DNA from: Collodictyon triciliatum
Taxonomy: Eukaryota > CRuMs
Length of the DNA: 24,951 bases
Direction of reading: 5' to 3'
Assembly: GCA_043381765.1 (NCBI GenBank)
Contig: JBHJMP010001059.1
Coordinates: forward strand, 1 to 24,951
Part shown: in pieces, positions 1 to 10,300 of the stretch
How positions within the stretch are numbered: position 1 is the stretch's first letter
Layout: each line of letters begins with the position of its first letter
Made by a program: the position numbers and the translations under genes
The notes under the pieces: generated by a model
Told to the model about the DNA's origin: nothing
The model's input: only the letters and a program-made list of their open reading frames with translations
Database searches by the model: none

Positions 1-99
1 TTCTTTCTTTTTTTCTTTCTTTTTTTCTTTCTTTTTTTCTTTCTTTTTTTCTTTCTTTTTTTCTTTCTTTTTTTCTTTCTTTTTTTCTTTCTTTTTTTC
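1..99. repeat. 12-bp pyrimidine minisatellite
   Basis: About eight near-perfect copies of a 12-bp unit (TTCTTTCTTTTT) fill the left edge and probably continue outside the window. The strand is purely pyrimidine with no coding potential. It may lie in an intron or intergenic DNA of whatever precedes the PAK gene. Confidence 0.97.
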
Positions 100-559
100 C
101 ATCGTGTCACTTTGCCGATCGAGAAGTTGAGTTGTGGAAACGCCAAGAAACGGTTCTGCCACAGACACAAAGACGATTAGAACTCGGCGTAGCTTTCGAT
201 TCCTAGGCCTAAAATCAAGAAATATATGTTTAAAGCAACAAGATACAAGCACCAGCAAGAGCCCTGACCTTTCTTGCAAGCCTTTCGTCGAGCTCGTGAG
301 TGCAGAAAGCTGTAGACTCTGGCTTGCACAAAAATCACAAACTCTTTTTGCAAAGCAACACAAAGATCAGGTATGCAAAGGAAATAAAAAAAAAAAGGCC
401 TTCAAATAAGAGCAGTACCTTTGACTTATGGACAGTATTTTCTATTTATTTATTTTTTTTAGTTTGACGTTTAATTGTTTTTTTAAAAGCGCTGTTTTCT
501 TCTCCGAGTCTCTTTCTAACACGCCTCATGAACGAGATATAGAGCCACTTTAGAAGAAA
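100..559. other. Unassigned region upstream of PAK
   Basis: This stretch carries an open frame at 134-409 that lacks a standard ATG, has no recognisable domain and ends in a lysine run. I could not join it to another exon. The A/T-rich part from about 430 to 559 directly precedes the PAK start codon and is the likely PAK 5' UTR and promoter. No clear TATA element or other site can be claimed. Confidence 0.4.
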
Positions 560-3500
560 ATGTCTTCAGCGCCACCGTCGAAACCGCCACCGCCACCTCC
601 TTCAAATCTCCCGCCGCCTCCGCCTCCGCCTATTGCTTTAGTCCCTGGTCAGCCTCATTCGATGTCCCTGCCACCTCCGCCACCTCTGCCTGCAAGTCTG
701 CTCCTGATCTCTTTTCATGCATACATATTTGATAATTTGACTTATCTATTCAAATTTCGCTTTATTTCATTCTCCTTTTTTTTTCCATTTCCTTCATCTC
801 TGCCACCCAATATATCATCCGTTTTTTTATCTGTTATAACAATCACATATTCTTTGTATAAACTCATGATATATTTTCTTACTTTTGCCCCATTCTCCCA
901 TATATCTTTATTGAAAATTGATGCTTAATATAATACCAAGAATAGCGCATACAAAAATATGAAGGAATTATTTAGTGGTGGGAAACAGTCCCTAATTTTG
1001 CCTACTTTTTAACTTCGGTGCTGTATTTCTTTGGTTAACCTTGCAAACTTCTACTAGGCGACACCCTTCCTCCTCCTCCGCCTCTCCCCTTTCCTCATGC
1101 GCCTCCGCGTGTATCCGTTCGTGGGCCTCTCCCTCCAACTCCAGGTTTTTATTCTATGAACAATTGGTATCATGATTATTTATATGCCTATCTGGTGGTT
1201 CGCCACTAGATATATTAATATGCTTGTGTCTCCCACTCATGAATAAACTGCATATTCTCTATTATTGCATCATGACCTGTTCGTTACAGTCGGACCCCCA
1301 CCTCCTCCAAATCCTCTTCGTAAGTAATTCTATAATTCATATATTCATGTATGTAATGTGTATGTTTATATAGTTTAACTGTTCGGTATGGTGCTGCATA
1401 CATCGGTATTAACCTAAGTCAATCGTTTATGCATCCAGAAAAACCATCTCATCCATCTCCCAACTCTGCAAATTCCCACCAACTTCCTCCACCTCCACCT
1501 CCACCTCCATCACAACCACAACCACAACCATCGTCGCATCTGAATACTACTCAACCTGCGTCACATACACCCTCATCCAATAGTTATGAGCTTAAAAAGA
1601 AGAAGGGATTTGGTTTGTTGTAATTTCTGGTGTAATACCTATTATAAAATTATCATTACATTTTTCCCCTTTATTCGATTCAAAAACATGCTCTTCATAT
1701 TATGAAATTTTATTATCTGCTATTTGAAATATACCAGCCATCAAAAAATATTATTGTTGTTGGATTATGTATACCACGTTTATTCATATACATTATACGC
1801 AATAGTTTCCTCTTTATTTGCTAGGAAAGAGACAGAAGGCCCTGACCTTGTCATTTCGCATCCCTTCAATTTTCATCACGACAATCATGTTTCATTTGAT
1901 TACGAAACGGGCACATTCCAGGTATACTCCCGCTGTTCCCCACTTTTCCATTTGTCGTAGTCTTTATATTTCACTTGCTCTTATGTTTGTTAATACGACT
2001 ATCGTATTTTGACAGGGTCTTCCTTCGGAGTGGTCGGTACTTTTGAAGGCATCTGGGATTTCGAAAGAGGAACAACGACAAAACCCGGAGGCTGTCATTG
2101 ATGCCATTAAGTTTCAGCATGAGTACAACAAAAAAACTATTACAGACTCAAGTGCACCAGAGTCGGATACTTCCGCAGAAAAAATGGTGCCCAACATAGA
2201 CGAAATTAAATTGGAGGATATGGTCAGCAAAGAGGACCCCTCCAAGCTGTTTATTGGTCTCCGAAAAGTGGGAGAAGGGTTTGGTTTCATCACTAAATTT
2301 CCAGCATTCTGGTATCTTTTCGTACATACGAATTATATCATCTCTATGTTGTTCTTTGGCGATTTGTATGTTATGTTTCAGCCCTTCTTCTATTCACCTC
2401 ACTTGATTCTAGTGCTTCTGGGATGGTCTATTTCGCTAAGGATTCCAAAACCAAAGCCGACGTATTGATACATATCTATAATTTGACTCATTGAAATAGG
2501 GACATAAAAATGGTGTCCTCGAATTCGCTAATATGTGCATCCATTCTTTATGAATGTATACTGTGTTATTTTAGGTTGCCATCAAGAAGATTGATAGATT
2601 GGCAGAATCGAACCAGAAGCTCATCAAAGCTGAGATTTATAACATGAGAAGAATCACTCACCCTTCTATCGTGGCCTATCTTGGCAGTTACTTTTGTGCT
2701 AATGAAATTTGGGTGAGTTACACTTATGCAATGACAATAAATTGGAGCTTAAGCATAATTATTGCAATTAATAGGCAACTAAGCAATATCATATTACTTG
2801 GTCAAATATGTATGCATAATTTGTTTTAGGTTGTACTTGAGTTCATGGACGGAGGCTCACTGACAGAAATTGTAACTGGCACGAAAAAAATGACCGAGCC
2901 GCAAATTGCGCGTGTCAGCCGCGATGTATTTTATATTTCATTTCTCGAATATCTTTTCAATATTTATGTATCATGTTTTGTTTACGCTTTTTATACTTTA
3001 ACCACACCGCGAATCGCTAGTCCAGGGAAAGTCACAAAATCACAGTAACACTACAAAAAAAAAAGGGCTGACTACAATTCCAAAAGTGTCGCAGGTAAAT
3101 AACTCGCATTAATTATCGTCATAGACTCTTGCAGGACTGGCCTATCTTCATAAGCTTGGATATATCCACAGAGACATAAAAAGTGATAACATTTTGATTA
3201 ACACAAAAGGGGATGTAAAACTAGGTTTGCTTCTTCTTTCTTCTTTTTTTCTGTTTTTATTTAGCTAATATACCCGTTTTAATATTACGGTGGATTCTTC
3301 TCAGTATAAATTTAAAAAATAATTAAATATGTTAGCTGATTTCGGATACTGTGCTTTACTGACCAAGGAACGGGCTAAACGGTATTACCCGAACTGCCTT
3401 GGTTAAAATTATTATGTTCTTTCAAATGGAAATTAAGCTATTCTCGAAGTGTCTATTGTTCTACTCTGTTTTATTAACACTACTTTGGTCTGGGATTAGT

Positions 3501-4137
3501 ACAAGTGTGGTTGGCACGCCATATTGGATGGCGCCCGAGCTTGTCAGGGGCCAAGAATATGGAACTAAGGCAATATGTCCCTCAAGNNNNNNNNNNNNNN
3601 NNNNNNNNNNNNNNNNNNNNNNNNNNNNNNNNNNNNNNNNNNNNNNNNNNNNNNNNNNNNNNNNNNNNNNNNNNNNNNNNNNNNNNNNNNNNNNNNNNNN
3701 NNNNNNNNNNNNNNNNNNNNNNNNNNNNNNNNNNNNNNNNNNNNNNNNNNNNNNNNNNNNNNNNNNNNNNNNNNNNNNNNNNNNNNNNNNNNNNNNNNNN
3801 NNNNNNNNNNNNNNNNNNNNNNNNNNNNNNNNNNNNNNNNNNNNNNNNNNNNNNNNNNNNNNNNNNNNNNNNNNNNNNNNNNNNNNNNNNNNNNNNNNNN
3901 NNNNNNNNNNNNNNNNNNNNNNNNNNNNNNNNNNNNNNNNNNNNNNNNNNNNNNNNNNNNNNNNNNNNNNNNNNNNNNNNNNNNNNNNNNNNNNNNNNNN
4001 NNNNNNNNNNNNNNNNNNNNNNNNNNNNNNNNNNNNNNNNNNNNNNNNNNNNNNNNNNNNNNNNNNNNNNNNNNNGATGCCTGAGCTCTACGCTCATTAT
4101 TTCCCAAGAGGAAACTCATCTTTCTTGTAAACTGTAA
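560..4137 (+). CDS. p21-activated protein kinase (PAK/STE20 family), interrupted by assembly gap
   Basis: A serine/threonine kinase of the PAK group, a family activated by GTP-bound Rac/Cdc42 that controls actin and MAPK signalling. Exons (phase-checked): 560-695, 1058-1144, 1290-1319, 1439-1619, 1825-1921, 2016-2278, 2413-2461, 2575-2712, 2830-2925, 3125-3224, 3336-3381, 3500 into the gap, and 4076-4137. Residues about 1-145 are proline-rich with several runs of 5-8 prolines, likely SH3 or profilin ligands. A CRIB motif (ISxPxxFxHxxHV) starts near residue 152 and is followed by the GLPxEW extension typical of PAKs. The kinase shows the glycine loop GEGASG (about 264), the VAIKK lysine, HRDIKSDN (about 373), ADFGYC and GTPYWMAPE (about 415). 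The C-lobe lies in the 489-bp gap; the post-gap exon reads [10 protein letters not shown] to TAA, resembling the PAK C-terminal PLSSL segment. There is no PH domain, unlike fungal Cla4. The start is the first ATG of the polyproline frame. Confidence 0.95.
3587..4075. other. Assembly gap (489 N)
   Basis: A run of 489 N replaces the PAK kinase C-lobe. About 110 residues are missing between the activation segment and the C terminus, which the gap could hold with one or more short introns. The gap length may be an estimate. All open frames that span it are artefacts. Confidence 0.99.
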
Positions 4138-4464
4138 TCCTCTTAGTTATTTGCTGTAATACAAACGAACTGAAAGCCGCCAATATAATTCGATATCCGT
4201 CCGTTATCTAGCATGGCTTCATGGCCTCTGTATGTCCATCGTCAAGCCTTGTCACATTGTTGAAGTAAAGGCTCAAGATAATAGCCTCATCAATCTGATT
4301 GAAACAACAAATAAAGCAACAATTACTATGCGGTTAACGTTGCATGTTCTGTCGGTGGATTGTTTCAACCTGGAAGCTGGAATGATTAAGCATCAAAATT
4401 ATCTGAACATCTAAGAGAGAAAGAATGAAAAGGTAAGAGAGAATCACATAAATGCATCTGCAAC

Positions 4465-4470
4465 AATAAA
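4465..4470 (+). terminator. Candidate polyadenylation signal of PAK
   Basis: AATAAA about 330 bp after the PAK stop codon, the only canonical plus-strand hexamer I noticed before the minus-strand gene begins. This is a motif match only. Confidence 0.4.
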
Positions 4471-4540
4471 GACCCTCGCAAAAGAAGCCCCTTTTTAATT
4501 TTCAAACAAAATCCAACACAAAGCAAACGTGCCATGAATC

Positions 4541-4546
4541 TTTATT
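4541..4546 (-). terminator. Candidate polyadenylation signal of the minus-strand gene ending at 4754
   Basis: TTTATT on the plus strand, AATAAA on the minus strand, about 210 bp downstream of the TAA at 4754. This is a motif match only. Confidence 0.4.
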
Positions 4547-4753
4547 TATGTCCTGAAGCCACGGAGCGGCTCAAAAGATATGACGCACAGAATAATCATT
4601 CTGATGTATTTCGTTGCGCAGTAGAGTCAAGGCAAGAATACATATATATTTAACATATACATAGATCTGAATCAGACGGAAGGAGAATAGCAAAGAAATT
4701 AAAAGAAAGAAAAAGAAGAAAAGGAGGTGCAGGGGCGGGAATATATCTACAAG

Positions 4754-7156
4754 CTAAAGAGCCTTGGCCACGTGCGCATTGCTGTCAGGCGCATCCTGCT
4801 TCGCAGCGGCCGAGCCTTTCCCTTTGCAGAGCCTGTCGCAACCATCACCCTCGTCGGCGCCCGTGTTCGCAGCATTTGCAGCAACGGCGTTTCGGTGGGC
4901 GCGCCGCTCGTTTGACGCGTCGTCACAAAGTTGTTCGTTGGACAAGGGAGCGAGAACTCGTTGGCCAGGTCCGCCAAACAAGCCACTCAGCTTCACTGTG
5001 AGGAACTGATAGAAAGAATGAAAAGAGAGAGAGAAAGAAAAAGCCATAATGGTGTTAGTCTATGCGCGAATAACATGATGGTGAGGCAAAACTAAAAGGA
5101 TAACTGTGTGCGCGTGCGCGTGCTTCTATGGTTAATGCGTTAAGCTGTTTGTGTATTTACATATGTTGGTAAGGGAAATATGGAGTCAGGTAGAATGAAC
5201 AGGCAAACTGTTGGTCACTCAGGAATAGTAGGTATTACTTTAGGTGGGCGTCGGCTTTGTTGTGGTGTTCGCAGAGGCCGAGGCGTCATTTGGATTGCAT
5301 TGAACTTTGACACCTTCAATTCATGTAGGATAATGATGATGGTAATGATGATAGTAATGATGATGGTAATGATGATGGTAATGATGATGGTAATGATGAT
5401 GGTAATGATGATGGTAATGATGATGGTAATGATGATGGTAATGATGATGGTAATGATTGGAATATTACAAGAGCTGCCAACGGGTCGTTTACAACAGGGC
5501 ATATGATTATAGTCCCATCTTCGTGGATTAAAGGGGGGATGTCTTTTATGCATTCGAGAAATCGCTTGTCAGGACGTAAGAGGCATATCTTTTTTATGTT
5601 TGGGTGGATATAAATAATCATTAATGCTAAGAGAATGGTATTTGCATGTCCACTGGTTTGTTGTACTTGCTAAATTCATTGATGTCCATCAATCGTTCGG
5701 GCGTTCAATAAAAAGCAAGCGACCAAGAAAAATAACGAAGAGTATTTCAATTCGTAGATACGATATTACCTCTTCGATGGGGTTAACTGTGTCAAATTCT
5801 ATTATCACGTCGTTTATTGTCTTATTTTCTTGTGGTGGTACAACGAAGAAATAATGACTTGGCTGATTCTAACAAAATGTTGTTGTTTTTCAAAAAAAAA
5901 GTTACTGTGCTGGATTTTATTGTTTTGCTACCTTAGTCCATGAAACACACAGACGTAATAAATAATGCGCAGTGAGAGATGAAAGTAAACGAAGATGAGA
6001 ACAAAGAAAGAAAAAGTTTTTTTTAAAAGAGTGTTATAGAGTGCTATATTATTTTTTTCCTTTATTCGTGGAGTGCTATATTATGATTTTTATATGAAAA
6101 ATTGATGACATAATGAAACAAACGTTTACAAATGGCCCATCCGATTTTTCTTTGGATTTGGTGTGATTCTAAAAAAATTCATCATTAGACTGATAAAATT
6201 AAAAACACGCTTTATTATAAAAGCAAAAGAAGTATTATTACAAAAATGGAGGATTATTACAACAGTTTTCATCTTGATAAAGTCTGTCTCAAACTGGTAT
6301 CGCACACGAAATGACTGGATTTCGGGTGTAGATGGGAGTAAGCTATTGATCTGGTTTTGAGGTGTATGAAATACAAGAAAATACTCATTTAATCTAAATT
6401 GCCCACATTTCCTGTCCCAAGAACTACATAGTTCATCGAAAACATGTGTTTCAATAGCAAATAGTGTGTTTTAATCATATACAATCCCTACATAATTTGG
6501 TTGTATTAAATATATACTTTATATATGCACACAAATCCGCGGACGCTACTGACTAGTGATATTTTGCCTCGGTTGTCCCAGACTTTTCCGGACTGGATTC
6601 TCCCCATATTGATACCAACGGGCTGTGGATTCGATATTCCTGTAAAAGGTGCCCATTTGATGTATTAGGCGTTGATATGTGTCTACACATGAGTATCCTA
6701 TTATTGTATTCTTGATTCTATTTATCATAAACTGACACACCGCCGCTGTGTGTATGTATTGATATTGGTGTTTTCTCATGTTATGGAAAAATTAAGCACA
6801 CAGATTAATCATTCATTCAATCAATCCATCAATCAAAATATCTCAATTAGACCTGCACTTCTCTTCCAGCTGAAATATGCGGCAAAATGCACCGGAACTT
6901 TTTCTTCCGGATGCACCAATCCAAAATGCTCAGCAGAGAACTTCGGTAGCGTTCCTGATTTGACTGCGTGTGTGATTAAAATATAAAGCCTATACTCAAA
7001 CTGCACTTAAGAATTAAATGACTATACCGTTCTGGCCTGCAGCTTGTAAAGAGGGGGATTGTCTGGGGGATGAGGATACTGATGGCTCTACAGCATCGAT
7101 GACATAGATTTTAATTTGGGAGTGCTATATGTATCACCATGTCGGATAAGAAACAT
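4754..7156 (-). CDS. Probable histidine phosphatase superfamily protein (phosphoglycerate-mutase/UBASH3-like), 5' end unresolved
   Basis: A multi-exon minus-strand gene found from splice sites and phase rather than from long frames. Exons: 7087-7028, 6963-6853, 6639-6554, 6423-6261, 5868-5770, 5669-5469, 5313-5239, 5005-4754 (stop). All join in phase, and four donors share GTAATA. Family reading, by eye: PPLYKLQAR resembles the PPLTxxGxxQA motif; SAGREVQ resembles the SPxxRxxQTA motif with the catalytic Arg; RLNEYF and LLPSTPEI resemble the GLxEW...PSxEEL region; SGHANTILLAL (around 5650) resembles the second catalytic His motif; and FLECIKDIPPL resembles the KIPPL segment of UBASH3 proteins. 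The first motif, MFLIRHGDT, starts at 7156 in the same frame as exon 7087-7028 but a TAG (7090-7088) separates them, so either a small intron, a different start or a broken gene must be considered. The C-terminal 80 residues are Ala/Asp-rich and GC-rich, probably disordered. The family call is inference. Confidence 0.58.
5331..5457. repeat. 12-bp minisatellite AATGATGATGGT inside an intron
   Basis: About ten copies of a 12-bp unit, nearly perfect. It lies in the intron between exons 5669-5469 and 5313-5239 of the minus-strand histidine-phosphatase-like gene, starting about 12 bp inside the donor side. It creates spurious Met/Val-rich and Ile/Thr-rich frames on both strands. Copy number is likely variable between individuals. 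Confidence 0.95.
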
Positions 7157-7383
7157 CAAGTTTATGTTCACCTCGTCCCTTGTTTGAAGAGAATGGTCTC
7201 GGAGGTGTTACTAAATCCTTTATTTTTTTTTAAGGAATTTGATATTAAGGTGTTGGCATATCGTAAATTAAGTTTCACTAATTCGATGATATCAAAGTCT
7301 ATATTCCTTAAACAAGGATGTGGTGTAAGGTCTATGAGAGGGTTTATCTGCAAATAGAAAAAAGGTATTCATTCTCTGTAAAT
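7157..7383. other. Short intergenic region between NEK 3' end and the next minus-strand gene
   Basis: Only 227 bp separate the NEK stop from the first possible ATG of the next gene on the same strand. It contains a minus-strand AATAAA (plus TTTATT 7219-7224), about 160 bp after the NEK stop and a candidate NEK poly(A) signal. It also contains a 60-codon open frame on the minus strand (7347-7172) with a strong-looking acceptor (polypyrimidine plus TTGCAG) and a GTGAAC donor. That frame does not join in phase to the following exon, so I leave it unassigned. Confidence 0.45.
7219..7224 (-). terminator. Candidate polyadenylation signal of NEK
   Basis: AATAAA on the minus strand about 160 bp beyond the NEK stop codon at 7384. 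Motif match only. Confidence 0.4.
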
Positions 7384-10300
7384 TTATGCGTCACCAACAT
7401 AGCATTGTTTGTCATAAGCGTCTGGAGTCATCTGCCCCACCGCTGATTTTGATTGTTCATCTACAATATAATACACTTTTGAAGTGGCATGTAATTCAAA
7501 ACAAAGATATATTATGATTATTATTCCCGACTTTTTTATATGTGATAAAAAAATTACTTCATCGACAGAGCTATGCAATTAGAAAAAGTATGATAAACCT
7601 TCCATTTGGTCATGCTCCCAAGCAAGCCTTCCAAGCTCAGTCGAGCTGGGAGATTGGGATTTCTTTCTAGAGCCCACTTTTGGACTTGAGTAATCTGATG
7701 CGTCCAGCTTTGGAGAACAAACTTCGGATTGAAATGAACTATATCGCTGCGAAAAAAAAAGAAAGAAATTTGTCTCAAATTTTTGTTTTTTATGAAAAAA
7801 AAACTAGCAAAAAAAGTGAGAACAACTATATACCTGAGGATTAAATTCGATTCTTTCGAAGCTCAAATGCTCGTCTGTCGTATCCTTGTCAAATTCTGAA
7901 TGGCAGATTGATTGCTCAGATGTTTCGTCGAAGAAAATGCGAACCCCATGATTTTCCGTTTGGCATCCAATAGAATTCGTTACAATATCCTGTACCACCT
8001 GTGTTTGACCTCTCTTTTTATCAAACTAATTGTCAAAGATAAGTAAATAAAAAAAGCAATTACAAAACGATTTAACGTAATTTTTATGATGAAAATAGAT
8101 TAACCTCAGATATTCTCAGTTCTAATGTCTGACATTTCAACTCCCATTCACGGGCAATATTTTCAGATATGGCGACCTTTTTTCTGAATGGCACTAGTTT
8201 GTTATCCATGCTACTGAGTTCTTCATTTTGGAGGCCTATAATGTCTTCATACTCCTTGGTTGGAGACAATTCAAATTTGATGGCAAAGTAAGTTGTTTAT
8301 GTTTTGGTTTTGTTTTGTTTTTTTGGCAGATTATACAAAAAAAAAATGCTAGCCCAGTTCGCGCAAAATTTGGGGGAAATGTCTTTTTGTTACGATAAAT
8401 CATCTGTAGACTAACAAAATACACCTTGCACTTTTGCTCCAGCTCTTGAAGTCTAGTATTATACTGTTTTTCCTTGGAATCCTGTCACAAGAGTGTGCCA
8501 TGCAATAAGATTTCAATTATACATAATGATTTGTGATGTTGATGTTTTTGGTATGTTAAGTACGTGTAACGTCAAGGACAGAGAAAACAAAAATATACCC
8601 ATTCAAGGCATCTACTTTTCATCGTTCTGTTTGATTCCTGTTAGAAGAAAATGAAAAAGGAATGGATGAGAATAAGAAATTGAGTCAATTATTTACTTTT
8701 CTCTTTCCAATTTGTTCCCAGATGTTAGTAGAAATAGTGTAAGAATTATATACATCAATATTCTGGAGCATATCCCGGAGAGCCTTGTTCTCCTCCCGTT
8801 CTCTTACGACCTCTTCATGGAGCTTCTGTTTTGATCGATGTTTAAATGGTTACAGTGCATTTATTCCTCCATGCAAGAATGGATCGATAAAATTGCGAAA
8901 TCAATTGACGAAATTTAATGAATCATGCAACCACGACGAAACAATCGTTTGTGAGAATCGAAGCATTTTTTATAAGAATAGGAGAGCACCATAAGATAAA
9001 ATAAAATAAAAAAGTGTACTTCGATTTCTGATACAAAGGTCACTTTCATCCCTTCTATCGACATGATTTTTTCGTCTGCTAATTTTTGCCTCTCAGCTGC
9101 AATTATTCGGAGCTGTTCAGAGACCATCTGTAAGTTCAAATAAAATGTTTAGTAAACAAGACCTTTTATATCATTTGGTGGTGGTGTATGTTTAATCCTT
9201 CATGTAGTGCAATCAGTTATCGGCGAATTGATGGCTAGGATGAGGCCTCTCAAAGACTTGTATACATTTGATAGTTGTACCTTTTTCTCTTCAGCGATTT
9301 CGCTCTCTAGTTTTTTCCTTTGTTGAGTAAACTGTTGCTCCATCATTTGAAATTGTGACTGCAGCTTAGCCTCCATCTGCCGAATTCTCGCTCTCTCAAT
9401 CTTTCATCATAAGTAATATTTAAATTACTTTGATAGATTTTTTTAATAACCCATGTATAATTCTCACACGGAAGCCTTAATCCTCGCTCATAAAGTGAAA
9501 AAATGTAATGAAGGTTTCAGAAATTTTGGATTAGAACATGGGAGAGAAAGAGATAGGGTTGATTAACTAACCCTAAGGCGAATGGCAGAGGATGTAAGTA
9601 TTTGGTCAATTGATGGCCTCCTGTTTGTATCCTTTTCTAACATTCTGAATATGAGTGATTGGAAATCGATGCTGTACTTTTTGGGCATCGATGGGCAGGA
9701 ATCAGACACGATTTTACTAGAAATATAAGATTATTTAAAAAAAAAGAATCTGATGGCTAAGGTATGAATCAATTTAAAATCAATTTGAATAACTGATCTA
9801 GTAGTTGAGCGCATTTTATGTAAAATATATATAATAAATAATCTTTGCTAAGAAATATATCCTTTTACTCCGTCATTTGAGAAAGAGATGTACCGAGCAA
9901 GGGCCACTTGGTTAGAAGCCGTGAACGGAGGCCTTAGTGAAGCTAATTCAAACATCAGGCACCCCAATGCCCTTTTATTTACAGATGCTTCAATAATGAC
10001 ATTGAAGATACATTTTTACCCACAAGTACCAAAAGGAAACAGACTATTTTATCAAATCAAGAGAACCCCGCTGCACTTTGAATAGAATAAAGAGGAAAAG
10101 AAAGAAAGCAAATCAAGAATACCACTAAATTGATGTAAATTTACGAGCAGAAATAAACATTATTTACCAAATGTCAGTCTTGTAATTATACGGGCGACCT
10201 TCGCATAGTTCAGGAGAAAAATATAAAGGGGTTCCAACTATGCTCTGTTGAAGATATAAAATCAGGTACAAGATTCTCAATTCACATAAGTTAATTAGTA

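Larger units (their letters stand above)
4138..4753. other. Convergent 3' region between PAK (+) and histidine-phosphatase-like gene (-)
   Basis: No gene is seen here. It should hold both 3' UTRs. An AATAAA on the plus strand (4465-4470) lies about 330 bp after the PAK stop. An AATAAA on the minus strand (plus-strand TTTATT at 4541-4546) lies about 210 bp after the minus-strand stop at 4754. If both are used, the two transcripts end within about 100 bp of each other. A 60-codon plus frame at 4232-4414 has no recognisable features. Confidence 0.55.

Noticed and set aside
134-409. 91-codon frame upstream of PAK
   Set aside because: No standard ATG start, no domain, and no splice link to PAK; probably chance.
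3565-4119. Open frames spanning the N run on both strands
   Set aside because: They are made only of unknown bases.
5180-5621. Met/Val-rich, Ile/Thr-rich and Leu/Pro/Ser-rich frames over the 12-bp repeat
   Set aside because: They are translations of the minisatellite, which lies in an intron of the minus-strand gene.
7172-7347. Extra minus-strand exon with a strong-looking acceptor and a 60-codon frame
   Set aside because: NEK ends properly at 7384, there is no ATG in the frame, and its donor phase does not match the next exon.
7554-7778. Alternative frame of the penultimate NEK exon ending at a stop at 7554
   Set aside because: Entering the exon in the phase set by the previous donor gives another frame, which splices in phase 1 to the final exon at 7460.
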